The notes under the pieces are model-generated. The model ran no database searches. It saw nothing but the letters and a program-made list of their open reading frames with translations, and had not been told where the DNA came from. The position numbers were made by a program, and so were the translations under genes. Below are positions 34,293 through 45,049 of a stretch of DNA of 60,399 bases, piece by piece. This DNA is from Gnetum montanum (lineage: Eukaryota; Streptophyta; Gnetopsida; Gnetales; Gnetaceae). Numbering within the stretch: the first letter of the stretch is position 1; each line of letters starts with the position of its first letter. The DNA lies in the NCBI GenBank assembly GCA_015680685.1, contig MNCI01015933.1:223285-283683 (forward strand). Reading direction: 5' to 3'.

Positions 34293-34840
34293 TTACTTAC
34301 ATTGTTTTCTATTCCATTCAACTGAAAGCTCTTGTGTTGTTAGATAAGTTAGGTACTCTATAGTCCATGGCTTCCCTATTGAATTTACAGCCTTTACTAT
34401 TCTGGCAAACACATCCTTGTTGGGAAATTGGTCTGATAAAGGTTCCACTTGATTGTTTGAATCCCATTTCAACCTTGATAGATGATCAACAACTATGTTT
34501 TTTGTTCCTTTCTTATCAATCATCGTGATGTCAAATTCTTGAAGAATTAGAAGCCATGTTATCACTCTAAAATTGACCACTGGTTTGTTCATAAGAAATC
34601 AAATGGCACTATGATTAGTATGAACATAGATTTGGTAGTCAAGCACATAATGTCTAAAATTTTTAAGTGCATACACCACTACCATTAAATCCTTTTTAGT
34701 TGTGGTGTAATTTAATTATGCTTTAGTGATGCTCCTGTTGGCATAGTGTATGTAGTATGGTCTTTTCTAATCATCAAGTTGCATTAGTACTACACTAAGC
34801 ACATAGTTAGAATCATTAGTCATGATATGAAAAGGTCTTT
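34293..34840 (-). pseudogene. RNase H domain, E7 copy
   Basis: The C-terminal half is open at 34592-34293: ITWLLILQEFDITMIDKKG and KNIVVDHLSRL, the typical end of the Ty3/gypsy RNase H with its last Asp. The first half (34830-34600) is full of stops but in the right place. The domain follows RT without a gap and would degrade the RNA strand of the hybrid. Confidence 0.7.
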
Positions 34841-35960
34841 ACCAATCCGGAGCTTGGAGGATTGGTGTCTCTACTAATTTTTGCTTCAAAGATTTGAATG
34901 CCTTTTCACATGACTTAATCCACTTGAAGGATGCATCCTTCTTTGTGAGTTCTACAAGTGGTCTGATTATCTTTAAAAAGTTTTTGATGAATCTCCTATA
35001 GTATCTCATATGGCCCAAAAAGGATCTTACATCTTTCACTATCTATGGCCATTGAGTGATATTTTGGAGGATTCTGATCTTTTTAGGATCTACCTCAATA
35101 CCTTTTTGGAAGAATTTATGTCCCAGCACCATGCCTTCATGGACCATAAGATGGCTCTTCTGCCAATTGAGCTTCAGATTGGTTTCAACACATCCCTTAA
35201 GTACTTGCTCTAATCAATCCAATGCTTGTTTGAAATCTAGCCCATACATTGAAAAATTATCCATAAGTACTTCAACATCATTGCCTATATACTTCTAGAA
35301 GATACATAATACTAGTCTTTGGAAGGTGGCTAGTGCATTGCAAAGACCCAAGGTATCTATTTATAGGCAAATGTTCCTCATGGACTAGTGAACATTGTTT
35401 TTTCTTAGTCTTTAGGTGTAATTTAAATCTAACTATATCCACTATATCCATCCAAATAACTATAATACTCATGTCTTTTAATAGTGTCTAGGACTTGATT
35501 AACAAATAGCAAAGGGAAGTGATCAATGTAGCAGATTTTAACATCTAGAAGTTAATGTAGATGCACCATTTACCCTCCTTCTTTGAAACAATCACTAAAG
35601 GACTGATCCATTCACTATTTGCAATAGGATAGATGAATCCTACCTTTCGCAATTTCTCCAATTCTTTCCTGAATACATCCTTCAGTTAAGAATTGAGTCT
35701 TCATTGAGGTTGACATGTGGTTTGATTGTAGGATTAGTGCAGATCTGGTGTTGATAAATTCATGGATCAATTCTTATAATCTCATTGTAAGACCATGAGA
35801 ATGCTATGGGCCATCTATTAAGCACTTCCAGCAATTTTCGTTTTTGTTCTAGGTTGGCATTTATAATTATTAGCTTCTTGTTATTCAAAAATGCATATTC
35901 TAATATTGCTGGTAGGGCTTTTAATTCCAATGGTTCTAGTTCCATTGTGTTTGGGATCTC
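34840..35960 (-). pseudogene. Reverse transcriptase, E7 copy
   Basis: Blocks in order on the minus strand: MELEPLELKALPAILEYAFL (35945), a pre-RT block; FVNQVLDTIKRHEYYSYLDGYSGY (about 35500), with the first catalytic Asp; VEVLMDNFSMYG (about 35270), the Asp-Asp block changed to Asp-Asn; and MKDVRSFLGHMRYYRRFIKN with KKDASFKWIKSCEKAF (35039-34839), the thumb/connection. The FSMYG wording is Athila-like. Several stops and frameshifts. Confidence 0.8.
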
Positions 35961-36279
35961 TATGTCTCTCTAGTGTATTTCTTCTTCCTGATTAATTTGA
36001 GGGTAGGAGTACCCTTTCCTTTACTATTCTAACTTATTAGTTTCTACAACATAGGGACTAACAATTTGTTGTTCTAGTTCCATGTACTTGTTAGATTGAG
36101 TTTCTTCACTTATGATTAGCCACTGGGTGTCTTCTTGTTAGGTTGCTATTGCATATAGATAATTTTGCACACATATTGTTTCTACACATCTATTACATGC
36201 CTTGGTATCTTCTTGTTTGATGGAAAAGATTCTTTGTATGCAATTGCATCCATTATCGCTATATATGATACATGAAACT

Positions 36280-36720
36280 CTTTGTCTCTATATGATTTCG
36301 GCTTCATCTTCCTTGAAAATTTCCAAGGACAAATCATGAACTTCTAGCTTAGCATTCATGGTGCTAAGCCAAGCTCTTCCCATGATAATTGGAAATTCTC
36401 CCTTATTTTCCCCATGTGAATGACCAGAAAATCAACAAGGTAAGACCAACCATTGATGGTAGTAATGACATCATCAACCTATCCAAGTGGAATTGTGATT
36501 GACTAGTCCACAAGCTCTAATTGAATGTTACTTTTGTTTAGTCGCAGTAGATTCTAGACCTGATACATGTCTTGACATATTAGGTTTACTCTTTATCTAG
36601 AATAAGTAGAGCTTTGCATGGTTTTTGTCTTACTATTTGGAGATAAAATAAGGAACTTTCTAGATTAGTTCTCTTCTATGGAAAAGACCTTGCCTTAATC
36701 CAATGAGTTATTATGTGAGT
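36280..36720 (-). pseudogene. Aspartic protease, E7 copy
   Basis: The active-site region (about 36630) is scrambled by stops (ALLILDK...). The second part is clear: VDDVITTINGWSYLVDFLVI, then FPIIMGRAWLSTMNAKLEV after a one-base shift. This matches E5 nearly residue for residue. Confidence 0.7.
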
Positions 36721-36829
36721 AGGCATGATAGTTGTGATATTTAAACTTGATGAAGTTGAAAGCTTACTATTCCCTATTTGTTAAATCCTTTTTGAACTTG
36801 TTTTGAAGAATGGTCATTTCTTGGGTTGA

Positions 36830-39223
36830 GATTCATAGGTAACCATCTCCTCATGCATTTAACCTCTTGGTAGCATTCTTTTGTTGTGGTTGTGATGGTA
36901 ATTTCCCCTACATAACAAGAGGTGACATTGGTGATAGAGGATTTAGGTGTTGATTAGAATGACTAGCTATTGGTGGATGCACATATGAGTATGGATCTAT
37001 TCTTGGTGGCATCGATCTATGATATTCTTTTGGATAGTACTATGGAGTCTGAATAGCTGCATTACTAGGTGATATTAGACATTAGGTGAAACATCCATAT
37101 AGATTTGGCTATCTGTATGGGTATTTTTGGTATGGTGGCAGCATAGCCCATGATTGAGGTTGTTGCCATTGCTGATAATAGTGCTCATGTAGTTGTGGCA
37201 AAGCTCCACTAGGATAATACATTAATTGGAGGTTCTGTTGGTAGTTACCTTGAGGATAAGGTAACCTTTTGGGCATATGTTTTTTTTAAAAATCTAGGAT
37301 TAGGTGCATATTACCCTATCTATTGTAGATGTGCCATAACTAGGCAACATCTCTTAGGATGTTTGTATTGACACACAGTGCAACATTCCTCATCTATGAA
37401 GCTGGTGTTTGACTGTTTAGCCATTGAAGCTAGTTTGCCTTTTCATCCAGACTCTTTCATCTTCTTCTTATCTTTGCATTTTCCAAAGGCTTACTTTGTT
37501 CTTTCCTCCACAATATTTAATGTATTTTCACATTTCTCATTAACAAAATTCCACATTTTCTCTACTTTGGTTGCGATGTCATTTATAGATTTCTAAATCA
37601 ATAGAGTCTTCTTTTGGATGGCCTAATCTAAGGTTTTTTCTTCTTGTGTATTGTAAACTAGTGCATCTCTCTTTTAAATTGATGGATCTCTATTATACTC
37701 CTTAGTTGATTCCCTCTTTCTTAAGTTACCTTCTTCCTTTTCTACTTGGTCAATTAGTCTTTGGATGCAATGGATAGTCATTTCTAATAATCTACCTTGG
37801 GCATAAACCCCAAGAGCCTCTCAAGTTTTACTCCATAGCCCATCTACAATTTGGCTTGAGCTATTCCCTTGGTGAAAATCCATTGCTTAGACATCTATGT
37901 AATAGTGAATAGTATCTTCCCATTGCTACATCAAGTGTTTTGTGAGTTCCTTATTTCCATCTTTGGTTCCACTTTTTAAAGTTAGACATTTATGAGTAGA
38001 TTTGGTATGTCATTGAAGATTTCTAGCATGGTAATCCATCTTCTGATTAATCCAGGTTCTAATGATTGGTACTAGATCTTTGCCTCTTTCACAAGTGTTC
38101 TTGGGAACAACTTTAACTTCTACTAGTCACTTTCAATGTTTTGTAGGACTCAGGTAGTGTGGAAAGCTTAGAGGTGGTATTGTGGATTAGCATTATAACT
38201 ACCTTCAAACCTTAGCATGTTATTCATATCAAGCCATTTGATTTCTATTCCTCACATGCTTGGTTGGAATGTGTACAACTTCCTATATGTTAATCATACT
38301 ACAAGTTTCCATTAGGGGTTCATTGTCCTAATTAGGTTCATGCACTTTGTTGTAGCATTACCTTCTTCTATGCTCATCCCTTTCATGATTTTTTGGTCCT
38401 TGCATCTATTCTATTCATGCTGTTTATCTTTCAAGTAAGAATGTCTTGAGTAATGGTCATGAAAATCATGGTGGTCAAAAGTTCTCCTTTGTTCCCTGTC
38501 ATGGTCCTTGTACTTTTGCCTCCTTCTATTAGAGTCTTTTGATAATCATGAGAATGTAGATGAGGCAATAGGAGAATGATGCTAGCTTGTTCTTCTATGA
38601 TGACTTTAATGTCCTTCTCTGTAAGATCTAGCATGAACTCTTGTCATTGAGTCCTACTTGTACCTTGAGTCTTTTGCCTCCTATCTGAGTATCTCTACTA
38701 ATTCGAAGTGTGATTGATTCTTGACAAGTTCATCCAGTTGAATGATAGGTGTTTGTAACTAGAACTCATGATTCTGGTGAAGCTGTTTAGTAATAAATGC
38801 ATCTTTATAAAGCTCCTCCAAGATAATAGTAGAGTTGACTATCTTTCCTTTGTCTTATTCATGCCTTATTTCCATGGAATTTTCTTTCCTTAATTACCCC
38901 TTAGTGGCTTCATATGGTTGGGTCATGTATTTGGTTTCATGGTACCCTCTAAGTGCTTCACTTAGTTTCATTCCCTTGAGAGAAATTTGGAGCATAATGG
39001 GTGCTAAACATTTCAGTGGTAGAATAATGTTCCCTTGAATATATCTTCACCTGAGTTTTCTATCCTGATGAAAGATGAATGTGAAATCAAGATAGTAAGG
39101 ATCATGATTAGCATATGAGATCCTTATTTGCATTGACATACTCTAGTCTTCTTCTTTGTCTATTCTATCATTTCTTCTTTGTGGTTCCTTAGCAAGTGAT
39201 GTGGTATCCTTGTTTGAAGCCAT
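36830..39223 (-). pseudogene. gag: gag polyprotein, E7 copy
   Basis: Starts MASNKDTTSLAKE at 39223, 115 bases after the primer site. An Asp/His-rich linker lies near 38634-38431. The capsid-type domain is at about 38290-37800. The nucleocapsid motif CTVCQYKHPKRCC is near 37360, followed by LVMAHLQ. The Gln/Pro/Tyr-rich tail (37260-36900) ends GKLPSQPQQKNATKRL. Heavily interrupted. Confidence 0.75.
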
Positions 39224-39336
39224 GTTATAATTTAAGATGTTTGTTTAAGTATGCTTATTTTAGAGTTATAAATTTTAGAGTTGAGTTTTGATACAAAAAA
39301 CTTTGTGAAATCAATTATTTAGCATATAATGACTTG

Positions 39337-39354
39337 TCCCTGGGAATGATACCA
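39337..39354 (-). other. Primer-binding site (E7)
   Basis: The minus strand reads TGGTATCATTCCCAGGGA, a decayed tRNA-Asp complement, separated by one base from the remaining LTR end TGATG(AG) at 39356. Confidence 0.7.
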
Positions 39355-39355
39355 A

Positions 39356-39720
39356 TGATGAGCAGTTAAGGAAAGATAATGCCATGAAAATAAGGTATGA
39401 ACAAGACAAGGGAAAGACAATCAATTCTATTGTTATCTTGGAGGATATTGATGGAGATGAATTCATTATTGAATAACTCCATCACAATCATGAGTTCTAG
39501 TCACAAATGCCTATCATTCAACTAGATAAACCTGTCAAGAATCAATCACACTCCAAATTAGTAGAGATACTCAAATAAAAGGAAAAATTCATGATATCAC
39601 ATACTTGAGATTGAGGCACAAGCTATGATGTCTAATATTTGATATTGTAGACACGTGCCTACTTATGAATATGACACTTAAGGCATATGTTCCAAACAAC
39701 AATTTATTTCACCCTTACTA
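39356..39720 (+). other. Rearrangement junction: gag N-terminal fragment fused to an LTR fragment
   Basis: 39362-39585 is plus-strand sequence matching E5 gag 10482-10700 (GACAAAGGAAAGA..., GAGGAGCTTGATGGAGATG-type). 39591-39718 is a plus-strand LTR fragment (GATATC...GATATTGTAG, TGAATATGACACTTA, CCAAACAACAATTTATT). The left edge joins head-on to the minus-strand E7 primer site and LTR end through the near-identical TGAG(C/T)AGTTAAGG. Everything between gag and U3 is deleted. Confidence 0.65.
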
Positions 39721-42700
39721 AACAACTCTGGCTTTCACCACTTCATAAACTCATATTATAACCATTTAAGGTAAACATGATACTCAACATTATAGATCCT
39801 CTTGTGGTCCTTTTTTTTATGACCCAACTCAAGGACCCAAGCATAGTAGTCCTTCCAATCATCAATCTTGTAGTTGATGAGATTGATCTGAAGCTTCTAT
39901 TGTATGATTTCTCTAGCAAGGAGAACCTTGCTATGAAGTGCATTCCAATAGCAAGACTAGAGTATCTCCTTAGTGTGTAAATATTCTTTGTTGTTTACTT
40001 GATCCCCTATGAAGTCTCTATGGTCCTTGAGGTCTATTACCTTCTCTTGTAATTTTTTGGTCTCCTCTCTCAATGCTATGGCTTATTACCATAGGAACTT
40101 ATTAGAACGTCTACATTTTCATAAAGACTTAGCACATGAGAGTGCACATCTAGTGGAACCCTCATACAGCTTACATGGAACATCTTCCATATTGGAAGGT
40201 AAGGAAGGCAACACATTAACCTTAAATGGCTTGTCAGGATCCCATCTTAGGTTAGACACTTTAATCAACATAGAACAAAATCCAACAAAATGAAACTAGT
40301 TAATAACAAAAACTACATAATTTTAAAGACCAAGTAACATATCAAAAATATAAAATACTAAAGGAAAAATTAGTTAAATCTCTTACCAATCTTAGGAGGT
40401 ATCTGTTGCAACTAGCTAATCATGTCTTTGGTCACACCCTACATAAATTCTAGTGTATCAAGGGTTTCCACATATGGCTGCATATGGAAGGTAGAAGTGG
40501 ATGCTTCTACTTGTGACTTTTAAGCTACAAAAAGATGTGGTAAATAATCAATGACTATGACCATTACTAAATAGGAATCAATGAAACATAACATATACAA
40601 CACTTAGAACTAAAAAATTATAAGTACCTGGGAAGTCATTAGGGATGATAATAGAGGGTTCATTCAACTCTCGATTCTCTAGCATGGAATAAAAGTGGTC
40701 CATAGGAGGAAAATGAGGCATGACCTCATTCTACAATGCATCATCCTCATAATGCTTCAATATCTCTTCCTTCCTAATGCCACATCTCCTCCTCCTCTTG
40801 ACGCCTTTACTCCTCTTCAATAGTGGCTGTTGTTACTATAGCCTCCTGCTCCTATTGCTATTTTGCAAGATGCATCAACCATGAAACATAAAGTAGCTTA
40901 GCATATTATACAAAGACACAAATTGATCATAGCATTTGAGCAAAGTAACAATAAAGTAATGAATTAATAAAATATGTACCCCTAATGTTAGTCTACATCC
41001 CTCTAAGCTTGACAATCATCTTTTCCTTGGGAGGCTCCCCAACCATTAGCATTGTCTGTGCTACCAAAGGGATCTTAAGTTTCTCCTTGGTGGTACCATT
41101 AGCCTTTGCATGTAATATTTGAGCCTTCTTGACATTGGTTGGTATGGTAAGAGGCTCAACCTGCATGCTATTAGGAGATTTACAATGTTTTCCATCAAGA
41201 TCTTTAGCTGTAATAGATAATGATTCACCCACAACTTTTAGTGGGTCTTTTGCCCTAGTAGTTGGAACAAGAAGCTTCATCCAAGGTTTTCCAAATTGGG
41301 ATGGATCTTGGGCAACCCACTGTCCATCATTTCTCACCACTAAAAATTCTACAAACCTTCGCAAGTAAGCTGCAAAGAGTATGAAATGCACATTGCTCTT
41401 CATAGTAAGGTTCCCATAAAGTTTTTGGACCTCCAATCAAAGCCAAGAATCCAACTCTGTGGTCTAGTTAAATCAAGTGCCCTCGGTGAGTATCTACTTC
41501 ATGGCCCAAGCTTGTTCCACGCTCAAGATCTTTCCCTACAATAACAACTTAGGAAATGCCTAGGATCAGAACAAGGGATACATCTCCCTAATTAATTGTG
41601 ATTTGATCTCTCTTAGAGAGTATCCCTTACTACCATGACAAGTTTTTAACCACTTCACATCTTCCTAATGATCTACCTCCCTTCCTACTTTAGCAATAAT
41701 TGACATGCCATCATTTGGGACACCGAAGAGGTCACTAAATGTGGATGCATTAATGTCCAAAACAATAGTCACACTATGAACATGGGTGAAAAACCTTTGA
41801 ACTCCATGGTTAAAAGAGTTAAGTATGTTTAACATTTATGAAGTAGGAATGATCAACCTTAGGGCCATGAAGAGGTCAAACAAGCCTATATAAGTGATCC
41901 TCACATGTATAGCATTGAGTGCCTAATTTGACAGCTAGTCCTATGAGGATTCCACCTCATCAAACTTGAGGATCAAAGTGACCTCCACACATTTTGCGGT
42001 GATAACCATAACTTCAATAGAGGGAGTGACCACTACAGCATAGTGAAAGGTATCTTTTTAGCCTCAACATAAGTGCAACAAATTTAGACAAGTTAAAACG
42101 AAGCATATATAACTACTTAAGTAACCAAAGAGAATATAGCCTAATGGCCACATAACTAGAAAGAAATTTGCATAAAAAATAGCAAATCAATAATACTTAC
42201 TTTGCCTATATGAATCATGAATCATAGGAGCTTTGGGTTGTGGGTCCAAGTTTAAATCATCAAGAGAAGGGTTGGCCCACCAGCTATCTATGCCCCCATT
42301 TACTAGGCATCTCCTATAATCCTTAAGGATGTGCCCAATGCTTCCATCAAGATTATCTTGCAATTGCTCCAACATTGCAAGCCTCATGTTTGGGCTTTTG
42401 GTAAACACCTCTAGAGCTATGTGAGCTAGGAGAAAAATGTTATTAACTTTGATTTGGCCTTGATTATCCATCCTAAACCTGTAAGCAAGTAAAACAATAG
42501 ACCATACATAGTTATAACCTAAATACATAATAATAGAAAATAACCAAGATAATAATACTACTTACCCCAGTAAGCGATAATTAGTGTTGGGAGGGTTTTG
42601 GAACCATGTATGGGCATGATGGCCAAAAATCAAGGTGTTTTCCAAGTTATACTATCTAAATTTGGGCATCTCCAAAATTTTTGATAGTTTATGAGAACCC

Positions 42701-44562
42701 ATAGTAGTCATGTCATCATGTGTCTCCCCTCCTACATGGGAATTAGGTTCATCCATGATGAATTTCATAATCAAGCTAGAGGATTTGGGTAGTATGGTCT
42801 CCATGATTGTTACCACCACCTTAAACATCAAGTCTGACCAAACTAGCACACTATAGTTGAGGCCCCCTTTCTGCACCATATCCCATGTTGAACCCACTTC
42901 ATGTTAGGACTCAAGGATTTAGGTGATGGCATGTTGATACAACACAACAATTCACCATCTTTATCACCACTACGATGGGCTTAAAGAGGCCCAGTAACAT
43001 CCAATCACAATAATTATAACCATGAAAATTTAAAACCAAAGCCTTTTAAAACCATTAAATATAGAAAAACAAAACTTATACAAAATTTGAAACAACTTAC
43101 AAAAAATGACTATTTAAAACTAAAACTATAACAATGACATATTACAACTGAAACCATGGAATTGATAGTTTAAGACTAAAAATGTGAAAATGATAGTATA
43201 GAACTAAATTCTAAACTTCCATGAATAATTCTACACTTAGAAAATATTTCAACACATAGCATAAGACTACAACCAACATTGAACCAAATTTCACACTTTA
43301 CACCAAAATAGCCATAGGAAAACACTTAGAAAAATTATCAGAAAATTTTTAATTTAGTTCAAACAACTTCTAGTCCCTTCTTAACATCCCAAAGTATTAG
43401 CAAGACCATGGGACATTTATGGAAAAAATATTTCACAATCTCAATGTTACCCATCTTCACAGGGGTAAATGCATCATAGCCTTGTAACCATAATTTTGTG
43501 CAACCAAATGGAAAAAAAAACATAACTAATTAATTTCTTAATATAATTCAATGATTCTAGAGCAATTGGAATCATAAGAAAAAAATATAGAACCATAATA
43601 AGAAATAATTAAAAATCATAACCCTTTTTAAGAAGAAATTACACAAGTGACTTGACCATGGTTATCAACATGAACCGCCTTTTGCATAGGGTTGGAAAGA
43701 AATTCTTTTAAGCTCCAAATGGAGTGAGTGCATTACTATTTGAAAGCTTAAATCAAGCACAACACACCCATAGCCATAGAAAATTTAAAACCCTTTCCAT
43801 TTTTCTAAAAATAGTTTGTGAACTTTCATCAAATTTGAGAAATGGCAAATAACCCTAAATACACAAGTCAACTCAAATAGTCATAACTTCCTCATCATAA
43901 CTCCAAATCAAATAAGACCACAACTATTGGAAAGCTTAAACATAATACTACAAACACATAATAATAAATTATAAAAATATATAGCCATTTTCTTAATAAA
44001 AATACACAACGTTTCTTGCTTTATCACCCAAAAATCACAAAACTTGTAAAACCTAACTTAATCTAGCTATTAGTTATAGCAAATACAACCAAACCAACTC
44101 ATATCCACATAAAAAAAATCCAAAATAAGGGGGTTTTTGATTTTCTTAAAATTTTATTTTATCAAGTCCTTCATCCTAGATCTAAGAAAAGTAGCCATAC
44201 TACCCAGTTTTTGGAAAAAAAAAAACACTTAAATAGTAATCGTATTTTACAAATTGAATCTACCAAAGAAAAAACAACAAAATAAATCTAGATGTATGTA
44301 TACATGGAAAAAATATGGAGTATGATTTATGTGGAATCAAAAAATAACAAGTACATAGATGTAGATCTAAGAATTGAAATAGAAACCAACAAATGAAATA
44401 CATGAAAAAAAAGCTAGAAAAACTAGTGAGAATGGTGTACCTAGGAAATGTGGTGGTTTAAGTCTCCCAAATCCTTGGATGGGGTAGGCATGCTGACATT
44501 TCAGTAGTGGAATTCACCTCCTCCAACATAGTATTCCTAATAGGTGTCATTTTCTTGGCCAT
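39720..44562 (-). pseudogene. Decayed multi-exon gene, mobile-domain-like with coiled coil
   Basis: Proposed exons (minus): 44562-44441 (MAKKMTPIRNTMLEEV...), about 42910-42566, 42478-42201, 42053-40980, 40857-40628, 40524-40387 and 40295 to about 39720. Introns begin GTAAGTAGT, GTAAGTATT, GTACATAT, GTACTTAT, GTAAGAG and end TTACAG, AAAAAG, AAATAG, TTTGTAG, AACTAG; the frame is kept across the second and third junctions. Total about 2.7 kb coding, 900 codons. Landmarks: WSDLMFKVVVTIMETILP, LIFGHHAHTW, FLLAHIALEVFTKSPNMRL, NASTFSDLFGVPNDG, FAAYLRRFVEFLVVRNDGQW, PSIIIPNDFP, LREETKKLQEKVIDLKDHRD. Several stops within exons make it a pseudogene or a badly aged copy. The layout (mobile-like block, then coiled coil) parallels the extra ORF of E5/E7, but the sequence is clearly different. 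The start of exon 2 and the 3' end are unresolved. It could be a host gene or part of another element. Confidence 0.6.
42911..44440 (-). other. Large first intron of the 44.5-kb gene (proposed)
   Basis: About 1.5 kb, AT-rich, without coding signal. It starts with GTACAC after CCTAG. The exact acceptor before WDMVQKGGLNYS is not resolved. Confidence 0.4.
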
Positions 44563-44599
44563 GATATGTGGAAAATTCTTGACTATGTTGGCAATAGGA

Positions 44600-44890
44600 C
44601 ACCAATGGTTGGACTACGTTGTAGTAAACAACTAATGGATGGACGATGCTAGTAGTAGTTCACTAGTGGTTACTACTATTCTAGAAGTAAGTAGGGAGTG
44701 ATAACACTACTACAAATTTACCAACAGTTGGACTATGCTAGAAGTAGTTCAAAAGTAGTTATTACTACACTGGCAGTAGTCAATAGGGAGTGGGAACACT
44801 GGCAAAGATTCACCAATAGTTAGACTACGCTAGCAGTAGTCCAAAAAAAGTTGCTACTATGCTAAAATAGGTTTGTAGGCAACCAACAAC
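44600..44890 (+). repeat. Short irregular repeats with CTAG(C/A)AGTAGT cores
   Basis: At least three units of about 120-130 bp containing TTGGACTATGCTAGAAGTAG, TTACTACACTGGCAGTAGTC and TAGACTACGCTAGCAGTAGT. The core is shared with the 195-bp array on its right and with the 23-bp minisatellite at 55965-56103. It lies just upstream of the proposed start at 44562 (minus). Confidence 0.6.
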
Positions 44891-45049
44891 AATAGTAGAG
44901 CTTTAAACCAAGGCGCAAAAGCAAGGAGGTAGGAAGAAATTACAACTTTTATTAAGTTTCTACAAGTGTTTTGACTTAAAACTAGGCATCCAATCCAAAA
45001 TAATGGTTTTCTTCTAGAAACTCCACTTCACTTGAGATCAAAATGGAAA

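Larger units (their letters stand above)
27650..39362 (-). mobile_element. Athila-like LTR retrotransposon E7 (all coding domains, 5' LTR lost)
   Basis: On the minus strand: primer-binding site 39354-39337, gag from 39223, protease, RT, RNase H, integrase (to about 33160), spacer with hairpin, extra ORF (31472-28735), polypurine tract and 3' LTR (28534-27650). It is the only copy here with every pol domain, though all are interrupted by stops. The 5' LTR survives only as the few bases TGATGAG next to the primer site, where a rearrangement joins it to plus-strand gag. Confidence 0.85.
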
